Shown here: positions 48,115-60,012 of the stretch, in pieces | Layout: every line of letters starts with the position of its first letter | Numbering within the stretch: the first letter of the stretch is position 1 | Assembly: GCF_000468095.1 (NCBI RefSeq) | Contig: NZ_ASZC01000009.1 | Coordinates: forward strand, 80,280-144,279 | Reading direction: 5' to 3' | DNA: 64,000 nucleotides | DNA from: Pantoea sp. AS-PWVM4 | GTDB lineage: Bacteria; Pseudomonadota; Gammaproteobacteria; Enterobacterales; Enterobacteriaceae | Position numbers and translations under genes: made by a program | The notes under the pieces: model-generated | What the model saw: the letters and a program-made list of their open reading frames with translations, nothing else | The model's database searches: none | What the model was told of the DNA's origin: nothing

Positions 48115-48600
48115 TTAAGGGTGGTCTTCCTGCGCTTCTGTGATAATGGCATAGAGTTCTTCATCGCTCTGCGCAGCGCGCAGACGGCGACAGACGGTTT
48201 TATCTGCCAGACGTTTTGCCACCAGCGATAATGTATGCAGATGGGTTTTACACTGGTCTGCGGGCACCAGTAGCGCAAACAGCAGGTCCACAGGCTGGTT
48301 ATCCACCGCGTCAAAAGCGATAGGTTGATCGAGGCTAATGAACACGCCTACGGCGCGCAGCGTGTCCTCCTCCAGTTTGCCATGTGGAATGGCAATACCA
48401 TTGCCAATACCGGTACTGCCCATGCGTTCACGGGTGAGGATCGCTTCGAAAAGCGTCTGGTGAGGCAGATTGAGCTGTTTGGCTGCCAGTTCGCTGATTA
48501 TTTCCAGCGCACGTTTTTTACTCTGGCAGTGTACGCCGCTGCGGGTGCAGTCCAGCGTAAGGACCGAGCTCAATTCCAGTGTCAGATCGTTGTTCATCAT
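48115..48600 (-). CDS. ptsN: Nitrogen-regulatory PTS protein EIIA-Ntr
   Basis: PtsN accepts phosphate from NPr and, when unphosphorylated, regulates potassium uptake (TrkA, KdpD) and phosphate signalling in E. coli. The 161 residues are a single EIIA fructose-type domain; the phosphorylated His73 lies in NGIAIPHGKLE. The gene has two consecutive ATG codons; the first at 48600 is used here. It lies between hpf and rapZ, with 171 bp upstream that hold the hpf terminator. Confidence 0.95.
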   Translation of the reverse strand: MMNNDLTLELSSVLTLDCTRSGVHCQSKKRALEIISELAAKQLNLPHQTLFEAILTRERMGSTGIGNGIAIPHGKLEEDTLRAVGVFISLDQPIAFDAVDNQPVDLLFALLVPADQCKTHLHTLSLVAKRLADKTVCRRLRAAQSDEELYAIITEAQEDHP

Positions 48601-48699
48601 CGTTTCACTTGCGAGTTCACATAGCCGCGAGGATCACCCACTTTACCCCTTATCACGGGAAAAATGCAGTGTCTCCTGTTGGCGCTTGCGCAGATGACA

Positions 48700-48722
48700 A
48701 AACGGGGCGGTCAGCCCGCCCC
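48700..48722 (-). terminator. Terminator/attenuator after hpf
   Basis: On the minus strand GGGGCGGG(C) pairs with (G)CCGCCCCG around a TGA loop, then GTTTTG. The T tract is short, so partial termination before ptsN is likely. Confidence 0.65.
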
Positions 48723-48771
48723 ATTCTGTGCTCTGAGTACCGAACCTATCAGTACTCTGCAAGCGTGAAGG

Positions 48772-49059
48772 TTAGTGTTTTTTCAGTTTATCTTTATGTT
48801 TGGTCAACTGACGGGAAAGCTTGTCGATCAATCCGTCAATCGCCGCGTACATGTCTTCCGCTTCCGATGTCGCGTGCAATTCACCGCCGTTCACATGCAG
48901 TGTTGCATCAGCAATCTGCGTTACCTTTTCCACTTTCAGAACAATATAGACCTGATTAATCCGATCAAAATAGTGTTCCAGTTTGGCAAATTTGCTATTT
49001 ACAAATTCGCGCAGCGGCTCGGTAATCTCTACATTCAGTCCGGTAAGGTTTATTTGCAT
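48772..49059 (-). CDS. hpf: Ribosome hibernation promoting factor
   Basis: HPF binds the 30S subunit and, with RMF, makes inactive 100S ribosome dimers in stationary phase. The 95 residues equal E. coli HPF (MQINLTGLNVEITEPLREFV) and form the short form without a dimerisation domain. It lies 21 bp downstream of rpoN, as in E. coli, and has AAGGAAG before the start. Confidence 0.96.
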   Translation of the reverse strand: MQINLTGLNVEITEPLREFVNSKFAKLEHYFDRINQVYIVLKVEKVTQIADATLHVNGGELHATSEAEDMYAAIDGLIDKLSRQLTKHKDKLKKH

Positions 49060-49080
49060 AGGTCTTCCTTCTCAATACAT

Positions 49081-50514
49081 TCAAACCAGCTGCTTGCGCT
49101 GATTCGAGGGCGGGATGGACAAAGACTCGCGATACTTAGCAACCGTACGGCGGGCCACCATGATGCCCTGTTCAGATAACATGGAGGTCAGTTTGCTGTC
49201 GCTCAAGGGTTTTGCGGGATTTTCCGCAGAGATCAATTTTTTCACCAACGCACGAATTGCCGTCGAGGAGGCTTCGCCGCCACCTTCGGTATTCACATGA
49301 CTGGAGAAAAAATATTTCAGTTCAAAGATGCCACGCGGGCTATGCAAGTACTTCTGCGTGGTAACACGGGAAATGGTGGATTCATGCATATCCACGGCCT
49401 GGGCGATATCCGCCAGCACCATCGGACGCATGTACTCCTCGCCCTGTTCAAAAAACGCCTGCTGCTGCTCGACAATACAACGAGTCACTTTCAGCAGCGT
49501 GTCGTTACGGCTCTCCAGGCTCTTAATCAGCCATTTGGCTTCCTGTAAATTGCTGCGGATAAACTGGCTGTCGCTGTCATTACGCGCCGCACCGCCCATC
49601 GCAGCGTAGTGCTGATTAATTTTGAGACGCGGTACGCTGTCGGCATTTAGCTCAACTGTCCAGCGGGTGCCGACCTTACGTACCAGTACATCCGGGATGA
49701 CATACTCAGGTTCGCTGGTGTTGACCGACTGACCTGGACGCGGATCAAGCGACTGAATCAGCAACATTGCCTCTTTCAGCACATCTTCTTTCAGACGCGT
49801 CATGCGCATCAGGCTACGGAAATCGTGATTGGCCAGCAGATCAAGATGATCGCTCACAATCAACCGTGCTTCCGCCAGCATCGGCGTATCGGCGGCATAT
49901 TGGGACAGCTGCACCAGCAGACAATCACGCAAATCGCGTGCGCCAACGCCGACCGGATCAAAACGCTGTACGCGTTTCAATACCGCTTCCACTTCTTCCA
50001 GCGTCAGTTCTTCATCACCGATGCTGTCGCAAATATCCTGGAGCGTCACGGTGAGATAACCGGTGTCGTCAATGGCATCGACAATCGAAGTCGCAATGGC
50101 GCGGTCGGTATCGGTGAACGGTGTCAGCTCAACCTGCCACATCAGATAATCCTGCAACGACTGCGTGGTTTCGCCCTGATAGACCGGCAGCTCATCATCC
50201 TGGTAATCGGTACCCGTACCGGAAGGCGTTCCGGCGGTGTAGATTTCATCCCAGGTTGCATCGAGCGGCAGCTCTTCCGGCATGTCCTTCTGTTCCAGCG
50301 CCTCGCGGGTGTCGAGGGCTTCGCTTTCCTGATATTCGCGTGCGTCTACTTCTTCATGGAGTTCTGATTGTTCGAGCAATGGGTTGCTTTCCAGCGCCAG
50401 TTGTAATTCCTGCTGGAGTTCAAGCGTAGAGAGTTGCAGCAAGCGAATTGCCTGCTGCAACTGGGGTGTCATCGCCAGCTGTTGGCTGAGCCTGAGTTGC
50501 AAACCTTGCTTCAT
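49081..50514 (-). CDS. rpoN: RNA polymerase sigma-54 factor
   Basis: Sigma-54 directs transcription of nitrogen and other stress genes and needs AAA+ activators. The 477 residues (E. coli 477) have region I ([20 protein letters not shown]), an acidic region II (about 50-110) and the C-terminal RpoN box [14 protein letters not shown]. It lies 48 bp downstream of lptB and 21 bp upstream of hpf, so the lpt-rpoN-hpf line is probably continuous. Confidence 0.98.
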   Translation of the reverse strand: MKQGLQLRLSQQLAMTPQLQQAIRLLQLSTLELQQELQLALESNPLLEQSELHEEVDAREYQESEALDTREALEQKDMPEELPLDATWDEIYTAGTPSGTGTDYQDDELPVYQGETTQSLQDYLMWQVELTPFTDTDRAIATSIVDAIDDTGYLTVTLQDICDSIGDEELTLEEVEAVLKRVQRFDPVGVGARDLRDCLLVQLSQYAADTPMLAEARLIVSDHLDLLANHDFRSLMRMTRLKEDVLKEAMLLIQSLDPRPGQSVNTSEPEYVIPDVLVRKVGTRWTVELNADSVPRLKINQHYAAMGGAARNDSDSQFIRSNLQEAKWLIKSLESRNDTLLKVTRCIVEQQQAFFEQGEEYMRPMVLADIAQAVDMHESTISRVTTQKYLHSPRGIFELKYFFSSHVNTEGGGEASSTAIRALVKKLISAENPAKPLSDSKLTSMLSEQGIMVARRTVAKYRESLSIPPSNQRKQLV

Positions 50515-50562
50515 AATCCGGATTGAATTTCCTAAGCAAACGTCGGAGGTTCCGACACCTTA

Positions 50563-51288
50563 TCAGAGTCTGAACTCTTCGCCCAAATAAACACGCTTAA
50601 CCTGCTCATCTGCAAGTATTTCATCGGGTGTGCCGTGAGCAATCAGATGCCCCTGGCTGACGATGTAAGCGCGTTCACAAACGGCAAGGGTTTCGCGTAC
50701 GTTGTGGTCGGTAATCAGCACACCCAACCCACTGTCGCGCAGATGTTCAATGATCTTCTTGATATCAATGACGGAAATCGGGTCAACACCGGCAAAAGGC
50801 TCATCCAGCAGGATAAACTTAGGATTGGCAGCCAGCGCGCGGGCAATCTCGACACGACGGCGTTCACCGCCGGAGAGTGCCTGGCCCATGCTGTCACGCA
50901 GGTGTTCGATGTGGAACTCTTCCATCAGTTCGTTGGCTCGATCCTGACGCTGCTCTTCGCTGAGATCGTCACGGATCTGTAATACGGCCATCAGGTTGTC
51001 GTAAACGCTGAGGCGACGGAAAATCGAGGCTTCCTGCGGCAGATAACCAATGCCGCGACGCGCACGCGCATGCAGCGGCAGAATGCTGATGTCTTCATCA
51101 TCAATCACAATACGACCGGCATCGCGCGGCACAATTCCGACCACCATGTAGAAGGTGGTGGTTTTACCGGCCCCGTTGGGGCCAAGCAATCCGACAATTT
51201 CACCGGATTTAACTTGCAGGCTAACGTCTTCTACCACGCGGCGGCCTTTGTAGGCTTTCGCCAGGTTTTCAGCGATCAGTGTGGCCAT
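50563..51288 (-). CDS. lptB: LPS export ABC transporter ATPase LptB
   Basis: LptB powers extraction of LPS from the inner membrane by LptFG. The 241 residues have Walker [11 protein letters not shown]-loop, signature LSGGERRR and Walker [11 protein letters not shown], then the H-loop DHNV. The start lies 5 bp after the lptA stop. The order lptC-lptA-lptB-rpoN is the enterobacterial one. Confidence 0.97.
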   Translation of the reverse strand: MATLIAENLAKAYKGRRVVEDVSLQVKSGEIVGLLGPNGAGKTTTFYMVVGIVPRDAGRIVIDDEDISILPLHARARRGIGYLPQEASIFRRLSVYDNLMAVLQIRDDLSEEQRQDRANELMEEFHIEHLRDSMGQALSGGERRRVEIARALAANPKFILLDEPFAGVDPISVIDIKKIIEHLRDSGLGVLITDHNVRETLAVCERAYIVSQGHLIAHGTPDEILADEQVKRVYLGEEFRL

Positions 51289-51293
51289 AGAAA

Positions 51294-51848
51294 TTAGTTA
51301 CTCTTCTTTTGGCTCTGGGATGAACCGTTTTTGTCCTGCAACTGCGACGGCACCAGCACGGTGGTCACGCGTTTGCTCTGGCCCTGACTGTAGGCCTGCA
51401 TTTTCTGTTCTTTCACCAGATAGGTGATGCGATCGCCTTTGATATTGCTATCCAACTGTTCAATGTAGGCGTTACCCGTCAGCTCAACAAAGTCATTCGC
51501 CAGTTCATAGTGCAATTTGGCCGCATGACCCTGTACCGGCTTACCGTTGTCCTGCATCTGATAAAAGGTTGCCGGGTTGCCCCAGGCATCAACGATGGTT
51601 TTTTTGCTGTCACCACCCGGGCGAGTGACGACGACTTTGTCGGCGGTGATCTTGATTGATCCCTGAGTCACGATGACGTTGCCGGTAAAGGTAGCGACAT
51701 TGCCTTGCAGATCCAGCGACTGATTCTCTGAATCGATATTCACGGGTTTGTCAGAATCCCCGGTTAATGCCAGAGCGGGCAAGCTGGTGGCTAACAGGGC
51801 GCTGACCAGCAGTAATTTAAGGCTGTTGTTTTTCATTTTGGATTTCAT
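51294..51848 (-). CDS. lptA: LPS transport periplasmic protein LptA
   Basis: LptA forms the periplasmic bridge that carries LPS from LptC to LptD. The 184 residues have a signal peptide (ending SLPALA) and a beta-jellyroll repeat region ([33 protein letters not shown]). The ATG at 51848 is used; it lies inside the end of lptC (32-bp overlap), the same arrangement as in E. coli. It has a basic C-terminus. Confidence 0.95.
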   Translation of the reverse strand: MKSKMKNNSLKLLLVSALLATSLPALALTGDSDKPVNIDSENQSLDLQGNVATFTGNVIVTQGSIKITADKVVVTRPGGDSKKTIVDAWGNPATFYQMQDNGKPVQGHAAKLHYELANDFVELTGNAYIEQLDSNIKGDRITYLVKEQKMQAYSQGQSKRVTTVLVPSQLQDKNGSSQSQKKSN

Positions 51849-52395
51849 AGGAGGATTTGACCTTTTCAATCAACTGGGCATTTTTCGTCCGTAAGTTGCC
51901 GCGCATCTTCATGCCAGTAGAGTTAAAACTGCGGCCATAAAGGGTGACCTGATCGTCTGAGGTAACATCCTGGGTGACGAGATTGACCACCGCATTATCG
52001 GTTTTAATGCGTTCCAGCTCCGAATCCTGCGTCAGGGTGTTCACTTCAACGTGGCCGTAAAGATAAAGCATACGATCTTTGGTGAGCTTTGCCTTATCGG
52101 CGCGCACAGACCAGGTCGGAATTTTATTCACGTCGTAAGTGGTCATCACCGGATTATCGAACCAGCTCAGTTCATCGGCAGCAAAGTAGGTCACTTTATC
52201 CGAAATCAGTTTGTAGGCCAGCGCACCGTCTGGATTGTACACCACGGTGTGAGAAGTCGAACTGGTGTAAGTCGGCTCCTGGTCGTTGGTGGTAACCGGC
52301 GCTTTGCTCTCATCCTGGTTGGTAAGATTCCAGCCAATCAGCACCAGAGCGATTAGGGCCAGAATCAGCGTTATCCAACGCCTGCTTTTACTCAT
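51817..52395 (-). CDS. lptC: LPS transport inner-membrane protein LptC
   Basis: LptC anchors to LptBFG and hands LPS to LptA. The 192 residues have one N-terminal membrane helix (ITLILALIALVLIGWNL) and a periplasmic jellyroll. The length is as in E. coli (191). It overlaps kdsC by 4 bases at its start and lptA at its end, so translation of the kdsC-lptC-lptA run is coupled. Confidence 0.96.
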   Translation of the reverse strand: MSKSRRWITLILALIALVLIGWNLTNQDESKAPVTTNDQEPTYTSSTSHTVVYNPDGALAYKLISDKVTYFAADELSWFDNPVMTTYDVNKIPTWSVRADKAKLTKDRMLYLYGHVEVNTLTQDSELERIKTDNAVVNLVTQDVTSDDQVTLYGRSFNSTGMKMRGNLRTKNAQLIEKVKSSYEIQNEKQQP

Positions 52396-52958
52396 ACTGA
52401 TTGCCCTTTGGCATCCTCAAATTTGTTCTGCGCCATTAAGATCAGATCGCAAAGTTCACGTACCGCACCGCGGCCACCGGCAATGCGGGTGACGTAATGC
52501 GCGCGCGGCAACAGAATCGGGTGCGCATCGGCGACCGCTACGCTCAGACCCACGCGGGCCATTACCGGCCAGTCGATCAGGTCATCACCGATATACGCCA
52601 CCTGTTCCGCAGATAATGACAGTTTATCCAGGAGTTCGCGCCAGGCCAAAAGCTTATCCGATTGTCCCTGGTAAAGATGCGTAATGCCGAGGGTTTTGCA
52701 GCGATCTTCCATCAGTTTGGCATTGCGGCCGGTAATGATAGCCACTTCAATGCCGGAGGTCAGCAGGCAACGAATGCCATAGCCATCGCGCACGTTGAAA
52801 GCTTTCAGTTCTTCGCCGCTGTTGCCCATATAAATCAGGCCGTCTGACATTACGCCGTCCACATCACAAATCAGCAGGCGGATCTGCGCTGCGCGCGCCA
52901 TCACTTCTGCGCTCACCGGACCATAGCAGGTCTCGATTGCAGCTGTTTCAACACTCAT
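52392..52958 (-). CDS. kdsC: KDO-8-phosphate phosphatase KdsC
   Basis: KdsC removes phosphate from KDO 8-phosphate to free the sugar for the LPS inner core. The 188 residues (E. coli 188) show the HAD motif CDVDGVMSDG, TGRNAKL and GDDLIDWPVM. The start at 52958 follows CAGGAAAAGAAC; a longer frame to 53033 adds no conserved sequence. It lies 13 bp after kdsD and overlaps lptC by 4 bases. Confidence 0.97.
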   Translation of the reverse strand: MSVETAAIETCYGPVSAEVMARAAQIRLLICDVDGVMSDGLIYMGNSGEELKAFNVRDGYGIRCLLTSGIEVAIITGRNAKLMEDRCKTLGITHLYQGQSDKLLAWRELLDKLSLSAEQVAYIGDDLIDWPVMARVGLSVAVADAHPILLPRAHYVTRIAGGRGAVRELCDLILMAQNKFEDAKGQSV

Positions 52959-52971
52959 GTTCTTTTCCTGT

Positions 52972-53952
52972 TCAGACAACGCCAGCGCGCAGCATGTCAT
53001 GCATATGTACCACACCGAGCAGGCGATCGTCATCGGCCACCAGCAGCGCAGTGATGTTTTTGTTTTGCATCAGATTAAGGGCGTCAACGGCCAGCAGGTT
53101 GGGACGTACGCGAATACCGCCGCGTGTCATCACATCTTTGATGCTGGCTGACTGGAAATCGATACCCATATCAAACACCCGACGCAAGTCACCGTCGGTA
53201 AAGATGCCTTCGATTTTCATCAGGTCATCAACGATCACCGTCAGGCCGAGATTTTTACGCGTGATCTCCAGCAACGCATCACGCAGTGAGGCATCCCGAG
53301 AGACATGCGGGATCTCGTCGCCGCTGTGCATGATGTCGCTGACATGTAGCAGCAGTTTACGTCCGAGAGCTCCACCGGGATGGGACAGTGCAAAATCTTC
53401 CTGGGTAAAGCCACGCGCTTCCAGCAGCGCGACGGCCAGCGCATCGCCCATCACCAGCGTTGCGGTGGTGCTGGTGGTTGGGGCCAGCCCAAGAGGACAG
53501 GCTTCCTGTGGCACTTTGACGCACAGATGCACATCGGCGGCACGTCCCATCGCGCTGTCGGCACGGCTGGTGATACAAATCAGCTGGACTTTCTGTCGCT
53601 TAAGAACCGGGATTAGCGCGAGGATTTCGTTGGATTCGCCGCTATTAGAAATGGCCACCACCACATCATCGGTGCTGACCATGCCAAGGTCGCCGTGGCT
53701 GGCTTCCGCCGGATGAACAAAGAACGCTGGCGTTCCGGTGCTGGCGAACGTGGCGGCGATTTTTTTGCCGATATGTCCGGACTTGCCCATACCCATCACC
53801 ACCACTTTGCCCCGACAGGCAAAGATCATTTCGCAGGCGCGGGAGAAATCGTCATTGATATATTGATCGAGTTGCTCAAGTCCTTCGCGCTCAATGCGCA
53901 GCACCGCTTTGCCCGCCTGTTGAAAGTCAAAATCCAGTCGCTGATGTGACAT
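52972..53952 (-). CDS. kdsD: Arabinose-5-phosphate isomerase KdsD
   Basis: KdsD interconverts ribulose 5-phosphate and arabinose 5-phosphate, the first step toward KDO. The 326 residues (E. coli 328) have an SIS domain (about 40-180, with VVMGMGKSGHIG and VAISNSGESNE) and two CBS domains at the end. It lies 16 bp downstream of yrbG and begins the KDO/LPS export genes. Confidence 0.96.
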   Translation of the reverse strand: MSHQRLDFDFQQAGKAVLRIEREGLEQLDQYINDDFSRACEMIFACRGKVVVMGMGKSGHIGKKIAATFASTGTPAFFVHPAEASHGDLGMVSTDDVVVAISNSGESNEILALIPVLKRQKVQLICITSRADSAMGRAADVHLCVKVPQEACPLGLAPTTSTTATLVMGDALAVALLEARGFTQEDFALSHPGGALGRKLLLHVSDIMHSGDEIPHVSRDASLRDALLEITRKNLGLTVIVDDLMKIEGIFTDGDLRRVFDMGIDFQSASIKDVMTRGGIRVRPNLLAVDALNLMQNKNITALLVADDDRLLGVVHMHDMLRAGVV

Positions 53953-53968
53953 GCTCAGTCTGTCCTTA

Positions 53969-54949
53969 TTAACTTGGGGTAAACATGGGGCTAAGCCACA
54001 GCCAGCACACCCACACGATAAATCCAGCTAACAACAAGGTGCCTGCTGCCCGGCCAATTCGGCGTCGCGGTTGCAGGCACAGCAGGGCGAACAACACGCT
54101 AACCCCCAACATGACCCAGTAATCCCGGGCAAACGCGTGGGGATCAATACTGCCCGGATGAATCAGCGCAGGCAGGCCCAGTACGATAGCCAGATTATAA
54201 ATGTTGGCACCGATCAGGTTGCCGATGGCGATATCGTCCTCGCCTTTCATGGCCCCGGCAATCACAGTCGCCAGCTCTGGCAGGCTGGTACCTACCGAGA
54301 TCAGCGTCAGGCCCATCACCAGTTCACTCACCCCGAAATAGTCGGCAAAGACCGTCGCGTTATCGATCACCATCCGGGTCGACATAGGCAGGATCAGCAA
54401 CGCCACAGCAAGCCACAGGAAGGCCACGGTATTACCGGTTTCATCGCGTGGTAGCTCGGCTAATTGTTCGCGCGTCAGGGTGTCATTGTTCTCGCGTTCG
54501 GCACGGCGCGCGATGCGGATCACCACCAACAGATAAACCAGCGCAATCAGCAACAAAGCCACACCATCGAGGCGGCTAAGATGATTATCAAACAACATGA
54601 TGCCGCTCAGCAGTGAGACCAGCAGCATTAACGGGAGTTCGCGACGAATCAGATTGGAGTGGACGGTTAAGGGGTGCAGCAGCGCAGCGCCGCCCAGGAT
54701 TAGCAAAATATTGGTGATGTTCGAACCCAGAGCTGTGCCTACTGCTAAATCCATCTGCCCATGTTGCGCGGCGGAGAAAGAGACGATCAATTCTGGAAGC
54801 GAAGTGCCGATGCTGACCACCGTCATACCGATGATTAATGGCGGGATGCCAAAGGATCGACTGAGGATCGCGGCACTGAAAACTAATCGGTCAGCACCGT
54901 AAGCCAGTAAAATCAATCCAATGAACAGCAGGGCAGTGGCTACGAACAT
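53969..54949 (-). CDS. yrbG: Calcium/sodium exchanger-family protein YrbG
   Basis: This 326-residue inner-membrane protein belongs to the Ca2+:cation antiporter superfamily. It has ten hydrophobic segments in two repeats, each with the alpha-motif GTSLPEL (residues 48-54 and 221-227 approximately). The transported ion in enterobacteria is not proven. It is divergent from mlaF, 226 bp apart, and leads the kdsD-kdsC-lpt line. Confidence 0.93.
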   Translation of the reverse strand: MFVATALLFIGLILLAYGADRLVFSAAILSRSFGIPPLIIGMTVVSIGTSLPELIVSFSAAQHGQMDLAVGTALGSNITNILLILGGAALLHPLTVHSNLIRRELPLMLLVSLLSGIMLFDNHLSRLDGVALLLIALVYLLVVIRIARRAERENNDTLTREQLAELPRDETGNTVAFLWLAVALLILPMSTRMVIDNATVFADYFGVSELVMGLTLISVGTSLPELATVIAGAMKGEDDIAIGNLIGANIYNLAIVLGLPALIHPGSIDPHAFARDYWVMLGVSVLFALLCLQPRRRIGRAAGTLLLAGFIVWVCWLWLSPMFTPS

Positions 54950-55175
54950 GAAAAATCCTTGATGGCCGGGGGTGTCGGCACACCTTGACCGACGGGTAAA
55001 AACATTAGCGCATTGAAACAGGCGCTGATTTTGACTGTCTGAGAGGCAAAAGTAAATTTTAAGGCGGTTTTCGCCACACCGGGTGGGTAAGTTTCTGTAA
55101 AACTCTCGTGCATTGCGGCCTTACAGGCTACCATCCCCGGACACGATAACGCCCGATCCCCATTAAGAGGTAAAG

Positions 55176-55991
55176 ATGATCCAGCAACAAGCGAATCTGG
55201 TTGAGGTTCGTGGCGTGAGCTTTTCGCGCGGAGATCGCACCATCTTCGACGACATATCCTTAACGGTACCGGCGGGCAAAGTCACCGCCATCATGGGGCC
55301 GTCAGGTATTGGTAAAACCACATTACTTCGTCTGATTGGTGGTCAGCTGCAACCGGATAAAGGTGAAATCTGGTTTCACGATGAGAACATTCCCTCATTG
55401 TCGCGCAGCAGATTGTATGAAGTGCGTAAAAAAATGAGCATGTTGTTCCAGTCGGGGGCACTTTTTACCGATCTTAGCGTCTTTGACAATGTCGCCTGGC
55501 CGTTGCGTGAGCATACGCAATTACCGCCGGAGCTGCTACACAGCACGGTGATGATGAAGCTGGAGGCGGTGGGGCTGCGCGGCGCGGCACAACTCAAACC
55601 GGCGGAACTGTCGGGCGGTATGGCACGGCGTGCTGCGCTGGCGCGCGCGATTGCGCTGGAGCCGGATCTGATCATGTTTGATGAACCCTTTGTTGGTCAG
55701 GATCCGATCACTATGGGTGTGCTGGTAAAATTGATTGATGAGTTAAACCATTCGCTGGGCGTAACCTGCATTGTGGTTTCGCACGATGTGCCAGAGGTCT
55801 TGAGCATTGCGGATCATGCCTATATTGTTGCCGGGCAAAAAGTTATTGCTCAGGGAAGTGCGCCTGAATTGCGACAAAACGCAGATCCACGCGTGCGCCA
55901 GTTTATTGAGGGGCATGCGGATGGCCCGGTGCCGTTCCGCTTTCCGGCCGGGGATTATCTGGCTGATTTGACCCAAGCAGGGAGAACCTAA
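55176..55991 (+). CDS. mlaF: Mla phospholipid transporter ATPase MlaF
   Basis: MlaF is the ATPase of MlaFEDB, which moves phospholipids between inner membrane and the MlaC carrier, keeping outer-membrane asymmetry. The 271 residues have Walker [10 protein letters not shown], signature LSGGMARR and Walker B LIMFDEP, and a C-terminal extension that contacts MlaB. It starts after TTAAGAGG and lies 4 bp before mlaE. Confidence 0.97.
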   Translation: MIQQQANLVEVRGVSFSRGDRTIFDDISLTVPAGKVTAIMGPSGIGKTTLLRLIGGQLQPDKGEIWFHDENIPSLSRSRLYEVRKKMSMLFQSGALFTDLSVFDNVAWPLREHTQLPPELLHSTVMMKLEAVGLRGAAQLKPAELSGGMARRAALARAIALEPDLIMFDEPFVGQDPITMGVLVKLIDELNHSLGVTCIVVSHDVPEVLSIADHAYIVAGQKVIAQGSAPELRQNADPRVRQFIEGHADGPVPFRFPAGDYLADLTQAGRT

Positions 55992-55995
55992 ACTG

Positions 55996-56778
55996 ATGTT
56001 GTTACAGGCGCTGGCGTCACTTGGACGTCAGGGGATAAACACCTGTGCGGCGTTTGGTCGCGCAGGAATGATGTTGTTTCATGCGCTGGTGGGTAAACCG
56101 GCGTTTCGCAAACACGCGCCATTGCTGATTAAGCAACTCTACAGCGTGGGCGTCATGTCACTGCTGATCATCATGGTTTCCGGGTTGTTTATCGGTATGG
56201 TGCTGGGATTGCAGGGCTATCTGGTTCTCACCACCTACAGCGCGGAAACCAGCCTTGGCATGTTGGTGGCGCTGTCGCTGCTGCGTGAACTTGGCCCGGT
56301 GGTCACCGCCTTGTTGTTTGCCGGGCGTGCAGGATCGGCGTTGACGGCGGAAATTGGCCTGATGAAGGCGACTGAGCAGCTCTCCAGCATGGAGATGATG
56401 GCAGTCGACCCGCTGCGCCGCGTGGTGTCACCGCGTTTCTGGGCCGGTTTTATCAGCATGCCGCTGCTGGCGTTGATTTTTACGGCTGTGGGGATTGCGG
56501 GCGGCGCGTTGGTGGGCGTCAGCTGGAAGGGGATCGATCCAGGGTTCTTCTGGTCCGCGATGCAAAATGCCGTGGATTTCCGTACTGATGTCATCAACTG
56601 CATTATCAAAAGCGCAGTCTTCGCCATTACGGTAACCTGGATTGCGCTGTTCAATGGCTATGATGCCATCCCGACCTCGGAAGGGATCAGTCGGGCGACG
56701 ACGCGTACCGTGGTGCACGCTTCACTGGCGGTACTCGGATTGGATTTTGTGCTGACAGCACTGATGTTTGGGAAATGA
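55996..56778 (+). CDS. mlaE: Mla phospholipid transporter permease MlaE
   Basis: MlaE is the membrane subunit through which lipids enter the MlaD pore. The 260 residues (E. coli 260) contain the permease fold with the [20 protein letters not shown] motif and five or six hydrophobic segments. It lies 4 bp after mlaF and 4 bp before the chosen mlaD start. Confidence 0.97.
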   Translation: MLLQALASLGRQGINTCAAFGRAGMMLFHALVGKPAFRKHAPLLIKQLYSVGVMSLLIIMVSGLFIGMVLGLQGYLVLTTYSAETSLGMLVALSLLRELGPVVTALLFAGRAGSALTAEIGLMKATEQLSSMEMMAVDPLRRVVSPRFWAGFISMPLLALIFTAVGIAGGALVGVSWKGIDPGFFWSAMQNAVDFRTDVINCIIKSAVFAITVTWIALFNGYDAIPTSEGISRATTRTVVHASLAVLGLDFVLTALMFGK

Positions 56779-56782
56779 TGCA

Positions 56783-57310
56783 ATGCAAAGCAAGAAAAAC
56801 GAAATTTGGGTAGGCGTCTTCATGCTGCTGGCTCTGCTGGCAATGCTGTTTCTCAGCCTGCGTGTTGCTGACCTGAAGTCGCTGGGGACTGAACCTACAT
56901 GGAAGCTGTATGCCACGTTCGATAATATCGGCGGCCTGAAAGTCAGCTCGCCGGTCAAGATTGGCGGCGTGGTGATTGGTCGAGTGACCGAAATCTCTCT
57001 GGATGATAAAACCCTATCGCCGCGCGTGACGATGGCGATCAGCGATCAATACGCTGACAAAATACCGGACACCAGTTCACTGGCGATCCGCACCCAGGGA
57101 TTACTGGGTGAACAGTTCCTGGCGTTGAATCTGGGCTTTGATGACCCGGATCTCGGATCAGCGATGCTGAAAGATGGCGGTACGCTGCGTGATACCAAAT
57201 CGGCGCTGGTGCTGGAAGATTTAATTGGCCAGTTCTTGTATAAGAGCGGCGACAATAAAAACGATAATAAACAACAGGGTGCTGAGAGCGCACCCGCAGT
57301 AACGGAATAA
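56783..57310 (+). CDS. mlaD: Mla phospholipid transporter substrate-binding MlaD
   Basis: MlaD forms a hexameric MCE ring in the periplasm that funnels phospholipid. The 175 residues (E. coli 183) have one N-terminal helix ([19 protein letters not shown]) and the MCE domain with [19 protein letters not shown]. The C-terminal tail is shorter and rich in Asn/Asp/Lys. The ATG at 56783 (MQSKKNE) is preferred to a start at 56768 inside mlaE. It lies 19 bp before mlaC. Confidence 0.96.
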   Translation: MQSKKNEIWVGVFMLLALLAMLFLSLRVADLKSLGTEPTWKLYATFDNIGGLKVSSPVKIGGVVIGRVTEISLDDKTLSPRVTMAISDQYADKIPDTSSLAIRTQGLLGEQFLALNLGFDDPDLGSAMLKDGGTLRDTKSALVLEDLIGQFLYKSGDNKNDNKQQGAESAPAVTE

Positions 57311-57329
57311 TCCCAAGAGGTACAACACG

Positions 57330-57962
57330 ATGTTAAAACGTTTACTGATGATTGCCATGCTGGCCATCGTTCCCCTGGCCGCTACGGCCGCGGACCAGAG
57401 CAATCCCTATAAACTGATGGATGAAGCGGCGGCGAAAACCTTTACTCGCCTGAAAAACGAACAGCCGAAGATCAAGCAGGACCCGAACTACCTGCGCGAT
57501 ATCGTGCGCCAGGAATTGCTGCCGTATGTCCAGATCAAATACGCCGGTGCATTGGTGCTGGGCCGTTACTATCGTGATGCGACCCCTGCGCAGCGTGATG
57601 CTTACTTTGCCGCTTTTGGTGATTATCTGGCGCAGGCTTACGGTCAGGCTCTGGCCCTGTATCACGGTCAGACTTACCAAATCCAACCGGAACAGCCGAT
57701 TGGCGATGCCAATATCGTGGCAATTCGTGTCACGATTATTGATCCTAATGGTCGCCCGCCGGTTCGCCTTGATTTCCAGTGGCGTAAGAACACCCGCACC
57801 GGTGACTGGCAAGCCTATGACATGGTGGCTGAAGGCATCAGTATGATCACCACCAAACAGAATGAGTGGGGCGATCTGCTGCGCACCAAAGGTATTGATG
57901 GTCTGACCGCGCAGTTGAAAGCCTCAGCAGCGCAGCCTATCTCTCTGGATAAGCAGCAATAA
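57330..57962 (+). CDS. mlaC: Phospholipid-binding periplasmic carrier MlaC
   Basis: MlaC shuttles phospholipid between the MlaA complex at the outer membrane and MlaFEDB. The 210 residues have a signal peptide (cleavage near PLAATAA) and the NTF2-like lipid-binding domain with [21 protein letters not shown]. It overlaps the first base of mlaB (ATAATG). Confidence 0.96.
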   Translation: MLKRLLMIAMLAIVPLAATAADQSNPYKLMDEAAAKTFTRLKNEQPKIKQDPNYLRDIVRQELLPYVQIKYAGALVLGRYYRDATPAQRDAYFAAFGDYLAQAYGQALALYHGQTYQIQPEQPIGDANIVAIRVTIIDPNGRPPVRLDFQWRKNTRTGDWQAYDMVAEGISMITTKQNEWGDLLRTKGIDGLTAQLKASAAQPISLDKQQ

Positions 57963-58267
57963 TGAGCGAACCATTACGCTGGCAGCGCACTGGCAGCACA
58001 CTGGCCCTGAGCGGCAAACTGGACCGTGATACGCTTCTTGCCTTGTGGCATCAGCGTGAAACGGCTATGGCAGGCATCGATACCATTGATGTGGCAGCGC
58101 TGGATCGTGTTGATTCGGCAGGTCTGGCGTTGTTGGTGCATTTACGTGAAATCGTACGTGCGCAGGGCAGCACGCCATGCTTTAGCGGTATTACTGAGAA
58201 ACTCCAGTCACTGATTACGCTTTATAACCTCCAGCAGATAATTGTTTCTGCGGAACAAACCGCCTAA
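57962..58267 (+). CDS. mlaB: STAS-domain protein MlaB
   Basis: MlaB is the cytoplasmic STAS-domain subunit that stabilises MlaF and is needed for its activity. The 101 residues show the STAS fold with IDVAALDRVDSAGLALLVHLRE near residues 40-60, including the conserved Ser/Thr-Ala-Gly. It overlaps mlaC by 1 base and is last in the mlaFEDCB operon; a terminator follows 18 bp later. Confidence 0.96.
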   Translation: MSEPLRWQRTGSTLALSGKLDRDTLLALWHQRETAMAGIDTIDVAALDRVDSAGLALLVHLREIVRAQGSTPCFSGITEKLQSLITLYNLQQIIVSAEQTA

Positions 58268-58284
58268 TCATTATCCACATCTAT

Positions 58285-58312
58285 AAAGCCCCTGATGCTT
58301 TCAGGGGCTTTT
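58285..58312 (+). terminator. Terminator of mlaFEDCB
   Basis: AAAGCCCCTGA pairs with TCAGGGGCTTT around TGCTT, with a short T tract. It begins 18 bases after the mlaB stop. Confidence 0.9.
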
Positions 58313-58382
58313 GCGTATTTAAGAGTCAGGAACTTTCCTCTAAGATGTCTGGCTTATTCTTATTAACTTGAAGCAAAGAGCG

Positions 58383-58640
58383 ATGGAAAATAGTGAAGTT
58401 CAGGCTGTGCTGATGCAGGCGCTGCCGTTAGACGAAGTACATGTCCTCAGCAACGATGGCAGCCACTTTCAGGTGATTGCCGTCGGTGAGATGTTTGGCG
58501 AGCTGAGCCGGGTTAAAAAGCAGCAGGCGGTTTATGCGCCTCTGATGGAATATATTGCGGATAATCGCATTCATGCGGTTTCTATTAAAACTTATACCCC
58601 TGCCGAGTGGGCGCGCGATCGGAAACTTAACGGTTTCTAA
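58383..58640 (+). CDS. ibaG: BolA-family protein IbaG
   Basis: IbaG is a small acid-stress protein that binds monothiol glutaredoxins with an iron-sulfur cluster. The 85 residues (E. coli 84) have the BolA fold, with [19 protein letters not shown] and [15 protein letters not shown] at the end. The ATG at 58383 has the E. coli-like N-terminus; an ATG upstream at 58368 adds five residues. A weak stem with CAAGCC/GGGCTTG follows before murA. Confidence 0.93.
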   Translation: MENSEVQAVLMQALPLDEVHVLSNDGSHFQVIAVGEMFGELSRVKKQQAVYAPLMEYIADNRIHAVSIKTYTPAEWARDRKLNGF

Positions 58641-59954
<1,314 letters not shown>

Positions 59955-59978
59955 CGATCTTATCGGCTTGAAATAAAG

Positions 59979-60011
59979 AAACCAGTCGCATGATGCGGCT
60001 GGTTTTTTTTT
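59979..60011 (+). terminator. Terminator of murA
   Basis: AAACCAGTCGCAT pairs with ATGCGGCTGGTTT and is followed by nine T residues. It adjoins the stop of the convergent sfsB. Confidence 0.9.
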
Positions 60012-60012
60012 G